A program made the translations under genes and the position numbers. Below are positions 22,427-33,300 of a stretch of DNA of 64,000 nucleotides, in pieces. The notes below the pieces were generated by a model. That model was not told the DNA's origin. It saw only the letters and a list, made by a program, of their open reading frames with translations, and did no database searches. Position 1 is the stretch's first letter; the number at the start of each line of letters is the position of its first letter. Location: contig OX463780.1 of the NCBI GenBank assembly GCA_949825025.1, positions 21,656,356 through 21,720,355 of the forward strand. The letters run 5' to 3'. The stretch is from Siphlonurus alternatus. Its lineage: Eukaryota > Arthropoda > Insecta > Ephemeroptera > Siphlonuridae.

Positions 22427-25384
22427 ATCACTTGACATTTCAATGTATAGTAAACTTTATTGGTGCAAAATTTCCTCATAACTAAAAGACTCTTAATGTT
22501 ATCAGGGCTCTTCTGTGGACGATGAAGACACAGAGTGGGAAAAGTTCCAAACACGTCTCGCCAAGCGGGAGAAGGTTCTTGAGGGTCGCAGTAAACAGAG
22601 TCACAGTGTTCACTGTCCCTTTTACCCTGAGGTATGTTGGTTGGTGTCATGACACATCCTTATAAAATAGTGTGACATCACATATTGTCTGTACAGAGTA
22701 TACAAACTTTTTAACTATGTATACATATTTGCAGTAAAAATCTCTGATTCCTTAATTAAGCATTTTTACAGCCCTTTTCATGTCACCTTAATTGCAAAAG
22801 AACTTTATTGATTTAGTATTTCTTTAATGATGTTGTCTGTGAGCAGGACAAGCAGGAGTACTGGTGGGTGTACATCTGTGACCGCAAGAGCCACACTCTG
22901 CTCACCGCCCCCTACCATGTTACGGCCCTGGTGGATACTGAGGAGGTCCAGCTCAAGTTCACCGCACCAAGATGGCCAGGCGTCTACACCTTCACTGTCT
23001 GTCTCAGATCAGACTCGTACCTAGGCTTTGACCAAATGCAAGATATCAAGGTTAGCTGTCATTTTGATTTAATGCCTTTTCATAAGACCGAGAATTAAAA
23101 TTAAATTTATTATTCTTTTAGAAATACAGTACCTAATTTGTTTGTGCAAGTTTTTTTTTATTTTATATTACTGTATAACAAATTTCAAGATCCCTTATCA
23201 AAATGTGCACTTTTTAAAATACAAAATGTTCTAAAATGTTCAGTTTGTCTTGTTTGCATTTCATCAGAAAAAAAGTAAACAACATATTTAATGGAATTGC
23301 AAATGGAACATTTAACTACAGAAATAGCAATATATATACATATAAATATATTTAAAAAAGTTATACTGTACTTACAGTCTAACAGATCTTAGATTACCTG
23401 TAGACTTTATGGCGCCTAGCTCTGAGACATGTCTAGCTGTATGTCTGGATGGGATAAAGCAAAAAACGATCGCCACACACAGTCAAATCTACACGTAAAA
23501 GATTTGTAATACTGTAAATGAATTAAAACTGTAGGCAAGCTGTATAATTTCACTCTTAAAGTTAGGCATTTTGTTAAACATCAAAACAGAAAGGATTTTA
23601 TAACTATGCTCGTTATATTATCGGGGGTGGGTAGATATTATTCAATTATACACCTAGAACTTGGTGTGATATCATTTATTGTTGTCTATTCCTTTACATG
23701 GGCCAGTGACGCTATACAACTGTCACCGACCCGACACACTTCTTTATCCTAGCTCTGTCTCAATCTCTCTGCTCTCTTCCTGCCAGCGGGCTAGCGTCTT
23801 TCCCCCTCCCTCTCTTCACCCCCTAACAAGAGAGTGACCTCGAAGAGAGAGAGCAGGAGAAGCGTAAACTACCCTCTCTACAGGGCTAACCTGCTTGCTA
23901 GCCAGCTCATATCCTGCTATATGCGCCTATATCTCTCCAGCATCAACATAATCGTTACAGTAGCCCCTCCTGTCCACTTGAAGACCAACTTTATTTGTCT
24001 CCAAGTGGACATACGATCAAATTGTAACGTATGTTGATGCCTTCATGAGAAAAATTTTATTAGTGTGACCAATTACAATACTATGAATTTTTAACTGAAA
24101 TTAAAATTCATCAAACAACATAACAAACTGTAACTATTCTTTTAATTTGCAATACAATTTTACAAATAGTACAATTTTATTACATTTTTAATTGTTTCCT
24201 TTTTTTTTATTCATCTATTTAAATTGACATGTTGTAACCGATTTATTTCCTTGAATTTAATCACATCACATTTTTTTTTTTTACTTTTTCTTTTTTTTTT
24301 TTTTTTTTTACTTAAATTTTCTTTCTCTTTTAAATTTAATTATCTCTAATTTTGCTGCCTGCTGTCTGCATGATGTTACTTTCTCGAATTGACGTGAAAC
24401 TTTTTTTTTTTTTTTTTTCTATGACATGTTTGTACCTGCAAAGAGGACTTTACAACCCTGTACTTGCCAACCCTTGGTGGCTGCTTGTTTCTCAGAATTT
24501 TGTGACCATGAGAGGAAACTAAAAAAAAAAAATTACTTATGGGAAATTCGCATCTCGAATCTTCGCCTTCAAAATTCTTTTAGACAGCAAAATTTTATCC
24601 TAAATTTTTATAAAATTAGTACAATTTTCTTCTTCAAATTTTAACAATATTTGAAACATTTCTTTTTTATTATGATTTCTTTACTACTTTAATTACAATT
24701 AAACGCAATCTTAATTTTACTTGCCGCAGCATCTCATGATAAACTTTTGTGATTTCACTATAGCTCCTCCAAGCTCACATCACACAAACCACTGCTTGAT
24801 CTTCAGGCCTAAAATTATTTCACATTCAATTAAATTACCACTTTTTTAATTACTGCACATTTCTTTAATTTCTACCTGCAACTTTTGTCAGAAACTTTTT
24901 TATTTATTTTCTTGTTTGCTGCAATATTTTTTTACTTTTCAGTACATCAAAATATGATTAAATTATGATCAGAAGTAACTCTAACTGGATTGGAATCATT
25001 GTAATTTTATACATTTAATTTTATTGTACGGAAAATCAAAACATCAAATTTTGACTTCTTATTTCAAATTTACTGTATACAATGGTTATATTATGAAATT
25101 AAAAACTGAAAAAAATATTATATTACACCGAGTAACATTTATCTTGTGGTTTCAGACTTTAATTCTATACTTTTTTAATTTATTTACCTAATGAAACGGG
25201 CCAACTGCCCCTATGATGCATGTGCATCAACATTTTTGTATAAAATTTCACATGTTAAACTCTACTGTAGCTTAATTTCTGCACATACAACATATAAAAA
25301 TTACACTCTGCACTATTCACCATTTCTTGTGCGCGACACAAACATCTTGCCTTGCAATATACCAAATAAAGATTTACAATGGAC

Positions 25385-25415
<31 letters not shown>

Positions 25416-27849
25416 ATACCACACATTGACCGATGAGACAATGCTTGCAATCAAGGCTCATGATCAGTGCAACAACATCCTCCAAAGCATTTCCTTTAGG
25501 CCTATCAGTACACTGCATGCAACGACCGTTCCTCACGGAACGTCAAACTTGCGGATTTTATAGTGCCATTCCCATTTCATATCCAACTATGCGAGACTGC
25601 CATGCCCCAGCTGGATCATTAGGAACAAAACGCCTAGCGACCAGCGCTTACGTTATTATTTGGACCAAAATAATTATTATTTTTATTATTATTATTTCTT
25701 TATTACGGTAGCCCCTCCAATCTTTGACGTGGTCTAGTTGGTCTTATGCCAACACCTCACAAAGATAAGCATGTTGTCCTCAAACAACATGGGCAGCATG
25801 GGCATCTTTATTTTAAAGACAATAAATTAAACAATAATTTAATCCCTTAATTGCATCCATTGTTTTAACGTTACTTGTTTTGTTTTTGTTTTTTGTATTA
25901 CTATTAGTTTTTTTTTTATCAGTCGATCACAATCAAGTATAACAGACCAACTTGACCGAGACTTCACCAATCATTTTTATTTTATGATTATTATTTTTAT
26001 TTGCTTTTGATTATATATACGTTACTCATTGGATACCGCAAATTTTTTACTGACAAATTTGCATCATTTAACATTTGCCACAAAGCAAAGTCTTGATAAG
26101 ACCCGAGTCATACGTCTAGCACATCAAATTATTTTGCATACGTGTCAAGCACCACAAATAATATCGACTGCACGTACGAAAAATCAAACCGAAATTCAAC
26201 GATATAAATATCAATGCAAATTTTTGTAAATATTTTATTTTACATCTTATTCCATAATTAGAATCTGGGGAAAAAATTGTGATTGTGGCATTACAAATCT
26301 ATTAACTAATTTACATTTAATTCAGTTAATATTAATCTGCAGAACTTTTTTTATGTTTTTTAAATTAATTATTATTTAACATTTCATCATGAAATATCAT
26401 TTTTTTTTTCAAAACTCAGCTTAAAAAACAATCACGAGGCCTGTAATTTTTTTTTTTTTATTAATTATTATTTATCATTATTTTTTATGTTATTGCAATT
26501 ACCTAATTTTGTGTTAACTCTGCAGAAAAATAAAACTCTTTTCTCTATTTTAAATTTAAGTCTACAACTTAAATGTTTTAACATGTCCATCTGCGCACGT
26601 TAAATTCTTAACTCACATCGCCGTTGACATTTCGATGTTCCGCCGGTGTATTTCTCCCCTACGTGATGCGTCGCTCACTCCTCCGCTCCCCCCCTCGCCA
26701 TGGCCGGCGCAGGGCCGGAAGTTGCTTGCACCCGCTCCTCGAGCAAGCTAGCGTCGCCGCCACCACGCCGCTGCACCACGAGCCCTCGCGGTACAGCATC
26801 AGCACCACCTCCAGCTGGCCCCTCACGGTCACCTCAGCCTCCACGAACCCGCAGCAAACATCGCAAGCTGCCTCCACGTTCCCGCTGCCAACCGTCACTT
26901 TCATGGCTCCTTTTTTATTTTAAATTATTTAAAATAAAATAAAGTACCCCTTTAGTGACAAGTTACCCCTTGTAACTTCACAGTGTCGAATTCTAGTTCA
27001 CAGTTTACGTCTTATCACTTTTAGACGCCGCTCCGAAAGCGTTGCACCATATTATGAAAAACTCACTACATCTTCGCGCCAAATTTCTCCAGTCGTTGAA
27101 GTCAAAGATGGCTTGATGCACACTTTATCACTGGTTAAAAAAAAATCTAGCCCCACGTAGGCGCCAAATATAACTATGCTCGTTATATTATCGGGGGTGG
27201 GTAGATATTATTCAATTATACACCTAGAACTTGGTGTGATATCATTTATTGTTGTCTATTCCTTTACATGGGCCAGTGACGCTATACAACTGTCACCGAC
27301 CCGACACACTTCTTTATCCTAGCTCTGTCTCAATCTCTCTGCTCTCTTCCTGCCAGCGGGCTAGCGTCTTTCCCCCTCCCTCTCTTCACCCCCTAACAAG
27401 AGAGTGACCTCAAAGAGAGAGAGCAGGAGAAGCGTAAACTACCCTCTCTACAGGGCTAACCTGCTTGCTAGCCAGCTCATATCCTGCTATATGCGCCTAT
27501 ATCTCTCCAGCATCAACATAATCGTTACAATTTCATATAAGCAGCAATTATGGGCTACATCAACTGCATCATGCCATCCAACTCATGTAATGAACTTGTT
27601 TCCTTATCTCATGAAATAAGATGTTACATTATAAAAACACATTTTTAATCAGTTGAGTGTACAATGCAATAACTTACAATAATTGTTCTGTATTTTCTAT
27701 ACTTTAAGCTGGACGTGAAGGAAGCTCCGGAGGTGGTAACAGATCATCCTCAGTGGGAGTTACCGGATGGAGAAGATGTGCAGGAGGGTGAAGCCAGTGA
27801 CCTCTCGGAGTTCACTACTGATGAAGACGTAGCGGACGATGACGATTGA
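16176..27849 (+). CDS. SEC63: Translocation protein SEC63 homolog (ER J-domain protein)
   Basis: Sixteen coding exons: 16176-16299, 16726-16828, 18159-18273, 18360-18465, 18582-18712, 18771-18863, 18937-19098, 19163-19391, 19539-19684, 19742-19889, 20121-20311, 21052-21213, 21717-21830, 22506-22631, 22847-23050, 27709-27849. All phases agree; the product is 764 residues (vertebrate homologs about 760). SEC63 works in the ER membrane with Sec61 and Sec62 and recruits BiP through a lumenal J domain. Visible: N-terminus GGQKFQYDESGGTFFYF with a membrane segment (about 15-33); a second membrane segment (about 77-92); J domain (about 104-170) with HPD at 133-135; a third membrane segment (about 194-214) before RSIRYSGDQ; the Brl/SEC63 domain; a charged K-rich then acidic linker; the conserved C-terminal YWWVYICDRK block; and an acidic tail ending DDDD, the Sec62-binding type. 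Exon 13 could start at 21663 instead (18 more residues, in frame). Intron 15 (4.7 kb) holds an LTR element. Confidence 0.95.
17124..17276. repeat. Palindromic MITE-like repeat, family CAGATCTTA, copy A
   Basis: Ends CTACAGATCTTA and TAAGATCTGTTAG are inverted to each other. The interior shares the segments AGACATACGTCTAGACATG and GGCGCC with copy B at 23379-23510 (opposite orientation) and, more loosely, with copy C at 53611-53745. SEC63 intron 2. No clear target duplication. Confidence 0.5.
17874..17952. repeat. Imperfect hairpin in SEC63 intron 2
   Basis: Outer arms CCGGTACC/GGTACCGG and inner arms ATTGTTTTGAATCAATT/AATTGATTCAAAACAAT, with a few mismatches between and a short AT loop. Arms are about 35 bases. 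Could be a tiny foldback element; no RNA family recognised. Confidence 0.5.
20437..20608. mobile_element. MITE with 16-bp perfect terminal inverted repeats
   Basis: AAAATACGAGCTTTTT (20437-20452) and its exact reverse complement (20593-20608) bound a 172-bp segment in SEC63 intron 11. The interior is GC-richer than the surroundings. I could not define a target-site duplication, so the superfamily is open. Confidence 0.5.
22362..22425 (+). repeat. (TTTA)n microsatellite
   Basis: About 16 uninterrupted TTTA units in SEC63 intron 13, about 80 bases before exon 14. Confidence 0.9.
23379..23510. repeat. Palindromic MITE-like repeat, copy B
   Basis: Reverse-orientation relative of 17124-17276: CTAACAGATCTTAGATTACC, a GGCGCC core, GACATGTCTAG and GCGATCG segments in the matching reverse order. 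SEC63 intron 15, left of the LTR element. Confidence 0.5.
23599..23959 (-). repeat. 3' LTR (element sense) of the minus-strand LTR element
   Basis: 361 bp, same ends as its partner: on the minus strand it begins TGTAAC and ends GTTATA. Preceded on the minus strand by the polypurine run 23960-23975. Confidence 0.9.
23960..23975 (-). other. Polypurine tract of the minus-strand LTR element
   Basis: Minus-strand GGACAGGAGGGGCTAC immediately before the 3' LTR. A similar GGAGGGGCTAC occurs inside the element near 25709-25719, possibly a second (central) tract or a duplicated piece. Confidence 0.6.
26659..26904 (-). CDS. Short GC-rich ORF in the LTR element leader (81 codons)
   Basis: Starts at an ATG in good context (GAGCCATGA) and encodes 81 residues beginning MKVTVGSGNVEAACDVCCGF, with seven cysteines in the first 60 residues and an arginine-rich end. 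It is the only sense-strand frame of the element with exon-like codon use (third positions almost all G or C), in sharp contrast with the AT-rich remainder. I do not recognise the family. It may be a captured host exon, a remnant of gag, or the visible part of a GC-rich leader that is open by chance. Confidence 0.3.
   Translation of the reverse strand: MKVTVGSGNVEAACDVCCGFVEAEVTVRGQLEVVLMLYREGSWCSGVVAATLACSRSGCKQLPALRRPWRGGERRSERRIT
27147..27166 (-). other. Primer binding site, tRNA-Lys type
   Basis: On the minus strand TGGCGCCTACGTGGGGCTAG starts 2 bases after the 5' LTR. It is almost complementary to the 3' end of the animal tRNA-Lys that ends GCCCCACGTTGGGCGCCA (recalled); the match has a one-base gap. 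Confidence 0.75.
27169..27529 (-). repeat. 5' LTR (element sense) of the minus-strand LTR element
   Basis: 361-bp repeat equal in length to 23599-23959, offset 3570, followed on the right by the target-site copy ATTT. Confidence 0.9.
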
Positions 27850-28003
27850 GTCTCTCTGTCGCTCTACGGGTCAGACACGTGCCCCGCTGTCACCTCTATG
27901 ACCTAGCAGCCAGGACCTGTCAAATGCTAAGACCTAGCAGCCAGGGCTATACATGTCCTAGTTTATGAGGAGGTATCAATTCACACTGCAAAATCATCAC
28001 TAT

Positions 28004-28041
<38 letters not shown>

Positions 28042-30314
28042 TTTAATATTATTGTGTATAAAATATGTGGATATATCGTTTTATATTTTTAAGCCTACCA
28101 ACTGATATCAGTGATAAAATAATATTAAAAAATATTGACTTTCAAAGTGTATTTAAAATTTAGGGTGATTGTAGTTAAAGTATTAGTGTATATAGTAAGT
28201 AATAATACTATACTATATACATCAGAGAGTTAAATGAAGATTATTGCAAATTCTTGAATGCTGTATAAAATTAACTGGAAAAAGGAAAAAAATAATCAAT
28301 TTATGTTGTGCTGCTTTTTGTAGTAATTTGGCTTTTAATTATAACAAAACTTCTAGCAAAATGATCTCTATCTGTAGAACTGTTTGTTATTTATTTTGCT
28401 CCTCGTACTCCTCTCTATTTTGTGATGTGATTCTCTGCTGCTGCCTAGGTCTGTTATAACGAACACTCATTTAAACCATAGTCTCATGAAATGTATTTTC
28501 ATAAAAAATAAATTGTTTTAATTCTAATAAATTTAAGGGTAATATATTTATATTGGGTATTGAGAGGTATGTGTGAAATGGTGCTTGTATGAAATTTTGT
28601 TAAAAAAAAATGTTAATTTGAAAATGAAGTGTGTATGTGAGCCAGTATTTAAATGTGTTTTGTTTAATAAAAAAGAAATATATAAAATAAAATTATATGG
28701 AGGTACTAATTATTTGAAATTTAATTTGCTTATTTCACTAAATAAATGCAGTAAAAAAACTTGTTCTTATGTAAAGGCAAGGAACCCAGGAAATTAGATT
28801 TATCCTATTATGTCGAGTATTAACCATGGCATGCAATGTTTATTATTTTTTATGGGACTGCGATTTTCTTTTCTCAAAATCGAGTTTTACCTAACAATTA
28901 ACGTGTTGCGCAATAACAAGTCTGTAAATAAATAAATTCCTACTCAAATGCATAGACGAGGTCTAACTTTAAGCCAGGCCTATAAGTTTATTGATTTCAA
29001 TTATATATATTAATTGCAACGATCAAAATCAACAAAGTTAATAGTTTAAGCCTAGATTAAAGTTAGGCTTCATTATCTATGCAATTAGGTGAAACACCAA
29101 TTTGTGTCTATAATAGTGGGATCTCTGATAGTCCTCGCCAAAATTTTCAGACCCTCCTCAGAAGCTCTGAAAATTTTGGGCAAATTTCTGGGATATGCAT
29201 GATGATTAAAGACAAGGGGGCCGAATTCGGCCAGAGCGTACTTGAGTTCAAGTTCAAGTTCGCTCTGATTCGGCAGCGTTCGGCAGTCCCTCAAGATATT
29301 TTACCGCTTTTTTTGCAAAAGTCTACTGACGACTACTGAGCAATAAGTACAAAACTTTGTTAGTAGATGGCAACAGTATGAATTTTGTGAACCCACGCGC
29401 GCCTGGCCTGCACCCGCCCCCCGCCCGCTCGCGCCCGCTCCCCCACCAGGTGCCGCCTCTCCTGCCCTCCTCTTCCCCTCAATCCCCTATCCCCTCTTTT
29501 ATTTCGATCTCCGATCTTTTGAGCAAAAGGTTCTGTAGTGTGTGTTGGTGTGTGACCTTATTCCTCGATAGATTACCTTCCTTGTAACTAAATACCTTCA
29601 AAATCTTCTAGTTTAAGATAAAAGGCTGAGGTAAGATTATTTATACTTAAAATGTACTGAGTTTTTTGGGGGGTTAAGGTCAGATATATTGGAATAGACA
29701 CGGCTCACATTTCATGGCTGCCTTTTCTCATTGACGAGGCTTTCGGCTGCTTTGCAGTTTAGTCTGAAATCTGCATGCGTGGTGCAGATGCATTAAACAA
29801 TATTGTATATGCATACTGAACATCAGGGTGAACCCGTGGATATGATGCACAGTACTCCTCCACATCATTAAAGCTAGATATTCAATCATACGAGCATTGT
29901 AAAGTGTGCTAAAATCAACCCCTTGTTTTCAATGTACTGTATGCATACAGCATTCAGTACAGTATGCAGCTATGCACATACAGTATCAGTCTATTTGCAT
30001 ACCTAATTATGATTTCCTGCCGTGTGAAAAACAATTTTTAGATTGTACTTTACATACCGTTTTTTAGTATCCTTTTAAATGTAAAACCTAATACATATGT
30101 GAATGCAGACATTACATTCCGGTTATGCATTGTGCAACATAGTTTTTCTTTTTAATGTTTCAGAGCAAGAGATCAGCAGAGTGTTTGGCAGCAACTTTTA
30201 ACATCTTGAACCAAAAATAGAACATTCTGGAATATAGCCAATAGTGGTTGTATAATTGAAGTTACTAAAAACCAGAAGTCTTACCTTTTGTTGTTGTTGT
30301 GAGTGTTGTGAACC
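27850..30314. other. Intergenic region SEC63-OGDH
   Basis: SEC63 3' UTR with a poly(A) signal candidate AATAAA at 28507-28512 and an (AT)n tract at about 28005-28037; a short repeat copy at 28851-28900; a hairpin at 29138-29179; a C-rich stretch at about 29390-29490; then the OGDH 5' flank. There is no splice acceptor right before the OGDH ATG, so its 5' UTR is probably in the last few hundred bases. No other gene seen. Confidence 0.5.
29138..29179. repeat. Perfect 14-bp hairpin
   Basis: CCAAAATTTTCAGA (29138-29151) and TCTGAAAATTTTGG (29166-29179) around a 14-nt loop. Next to it lie GCCGAATTCGGC and another inverted pair CAGAGCG/CGCTCTG (29231-29270), so the block is unusually palindromic. 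Confidence 0.55.
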
Positions 30315-33300
30315 ATGCATCGAGCTCGGACAGTTTTAAACAATTTAGTGCCACTTGCTCCTCTGATACCTCGCGTTGCACCTGAGAGGTTTGCATCATG
30401 GCTGTCAACCACAAACACAAAGATGGTGCTTGCCACTCCTCCTAGGAGGTGGTACAATGCACCAGTCGCCACCGAACCTTTTCTCAATGGCAGCTCATCC
30501 ACCTACGTCGAGGAGATGTACAACTCCTGGTTGGCAGACCCCAAGAGCGTCCATGCGGTAAGTCATGAGTCATGCATGGGCTTTCAGGGAATTTGAGTCT
30601 CTATTAACACTTTACCGGTACTTCTTTTTGTTAACACTTTTTCTCTTTTGTGGCTTTGTTACTGTGAATGCTACAGTACTGTATCTACACCTACACTATG
30701 CATTCTACAAAGAACACAATTTTCTTATGCTATTACTTGCTGTTGATCTATGTATGAATACTGTGAATTAAAAAATTCAACATATTTTTATTACGGTAGT
30801 CTACTGCACTAATGAATTCAATGGAAATTATGTCCAAAATTTTTTTGTACCAACAGGGGACTTACTGCTTGCTGCTTACATCATATCGACACAATGTGTT
30901 TTGAATTTGTGGAGTCACGAGTTTCTTTTTATCATTTATCAATAATACCTACCTTGATGCCAAACCTTGTTTATGACGTCACCAATAAGGGCTGTATAGA
31001 CAAATTGTATAACTGATTTTGCTAAACTCATCTACACATAAAAGAAAATGTAATCTCAAAAATATAAAGATATTTACCCTTGATTAGATGATAAAATGCT
31101 TCTAAATTTTAGACATTGTAGGATTCAACACACAGCATACAGCAGTTACAGCACTATGACCCTTCCCCCCCCCCCCCCCCAAAAAAAAAAAGATACTGTA
31201 ATAAAAAATTCCGCCACTTGGCCGATTTTGCCAAATGACTAAATTGATTTTATTGTGCTGCTGCTAACATGCAGCATTTGGCTGAATAAATACATAGATG
31301 TCATACACTATCGGTATGACCCATCAATGATCAAGAAGCTGTCAATGAGTAATGTCTGGGTTGTCTTACAGAGATGATTGCCATTTCAAATTTTATAACA
31401 TTTTTAATATTTTTGCATTCAAAGTACTGCATTATCATGGTAATTTAATAGTATTGTATTTTAAATTCTGCGAAACTAAATTATAAAATTATTAGTTGCA
31501 GGATAAGAAAATAAACCCAAACATTGCAACGTATTATAATTATACAGTGCAATGTCGTTTGACCTTTACCCTGATCATTTGAACTTGGCTCTGTTCTCTG
31601 CTGATAACATTAAGGCATCTGTAGCTTTGTGATGCCTCGGTAATAATTAGTGCTCTATGAACTCTAGTCAAATGGTTAAAAAAAGTTGTTACAGCTGCAT
31701 AATACAGACAGCAAATCTACAGTACAGAGAAACATAATGGCACAGTTTATGTTCTAATACAAACTAATTGAATGATGTTTATAAAAAAGTTTTCAAATGC
31801 AAATTTTCTTTCTAATGATCAATCTGAGTGATTTTGTTGTTATAGAGGTGTATCATTGCTACGGTTTGTACCAAGGGTATGATGGTTGTGAGATACCGAC
31901 CTGCTCTCAGCCAAAAACCACCTTCACAACTTAAACACAAAATTCTGAAATTTTTTTGAGAGACAGATATTAGTGCCTAAAAGCCATAAAAAAAGTTTCA
32001 AAACAATCATACAGTATGCAGTATGACAGCATTCATACTGTACCGTACTCTATTTTAAACTACTGCACAACGTAGGTGTTAGCAATGTGATACAATAATC
32101 TCGAATGATATTTAGCTTTATGAACTTCAATATGTGTATACTAATATAATTAAATTCATGATTAATTGTTAATTGTGAGTAAAATACTCTAGTTTCCAAA
32201 GTTGATACAGAGATTACTAGTTTTCCAAAGTTGATACAGAGATTAACACAGTATTTTTCTTATTTATATGGGTACCTTCATTCATTGGTAATTAATTTTT
32301 TTAATGAATAAGTAATAGAGAATAGAGGGTATAGATTACATATATATATGGAACTTTTACAAATGTACCAAAGGTACGAACACCCCCCTTAGCGGGTCTC
32401 TCCAGGAGCCTTTATTGATGAATATAACTAATCAAAATAATAGACTCTTGATTTTTCTTAATTCTTAATAAATCATTAGGTTTCTAGGGGGCGTGGCCGA
32501 ACATCCAAATTATTTAAATATACAGTACAGTAGTTCATTGACTCGGAAAAATCTGAACAAATCAGAATTAATAGAGTTATGTGCTCGATCTATAGAAAAT
32601 GTCATATAGGTTGTTAATTAATTATACCGCTAGCAACCTAACAAATTTAATAACATTTTATCCCCGATTGTACCTTCTCGCTTGATTACAAGGATCAATT
32701 AAACAAAAAATTATTTTTCATGGTTCATGACCATGAACTTTTCTTTTTCTAAAAAAGAAAAATGTGTTTTGATTTCTCTCTCAATTTTGTGACGTCTTTC
32801 ATCATGCTACTTTATCAAACTGTGATAAGATTTTAGTTATTTACTAATTGGTTTCGTTCTTGAAAGTCAGTTGCCCAGTTCGCGGACGTGACGTCATAGG
32901 AGGCTGGGCATTCAGGCGACTCGGATTGGCTAGCTACCACCAGCCAAACGATTGTGAAGTCACCCTGGGAAGCTGGTGACACGTCGACAGCTGACATTAC
33001 GTCTGTGACAGCGCCGTCCTGCCGGCAGGACACAACAATTTGCATTTAACAGAAATGTCCAAAGGACTTCAAAGGCTTTCTCTCACTCGAGTGGTTCTCC
33101 AATCCCCCAGTTCATATATTAGAAACCAAAATGCATAGGAAGACGTGTTGTAAGCCTAAGGCTAGTCGCAGACAGAATCGCATAATTTCGCAGCTTATGA
33201 TAAAAAAATTAAGAAACTATGCGATCAGGTGTGCGCGCGCACACAGCTTCGCATGGTATCGTATGGTATGACATCGTAAGTTTCTCATTTAGAACCGGTT

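Larger units (their letters stand above)
23599..27529 (-). mobile_element. Young non-autonomous LTR retrotransposon, minus strand
   Basis: Two 361-bp LTRs (23599-23959 and 27169-27529) with one visible difference (G23842 versus A27412), flanked by the 4-bp duplication ATTT (23595-23598 and 27530-27533). The primer site by the right LTR sets the orientation: 5' LTR on the right, transcription leftward. A purine-rich run on the minus strand (GGACAGGAGGGGCTAC) abuts the left LTR, as a polypurine tract should. The 3.2-kb interior is AT-rich with long T runs and has no gag or pol frame; one 81-codon GC-rich frame lies 240 bases after the primer site. This is a LARD-like parasite element. It sits in SEC63 intron 15, antisense to the gene. 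Confidence 0.9.

Noticed and set aside
26624..26942. Two plus-strand frames in the GC-rich block of the minus-strand LTR element
   Set aside because: Antisense to the element; the GC block is open in several frames. Only the sense frame is listed, with low confidence.
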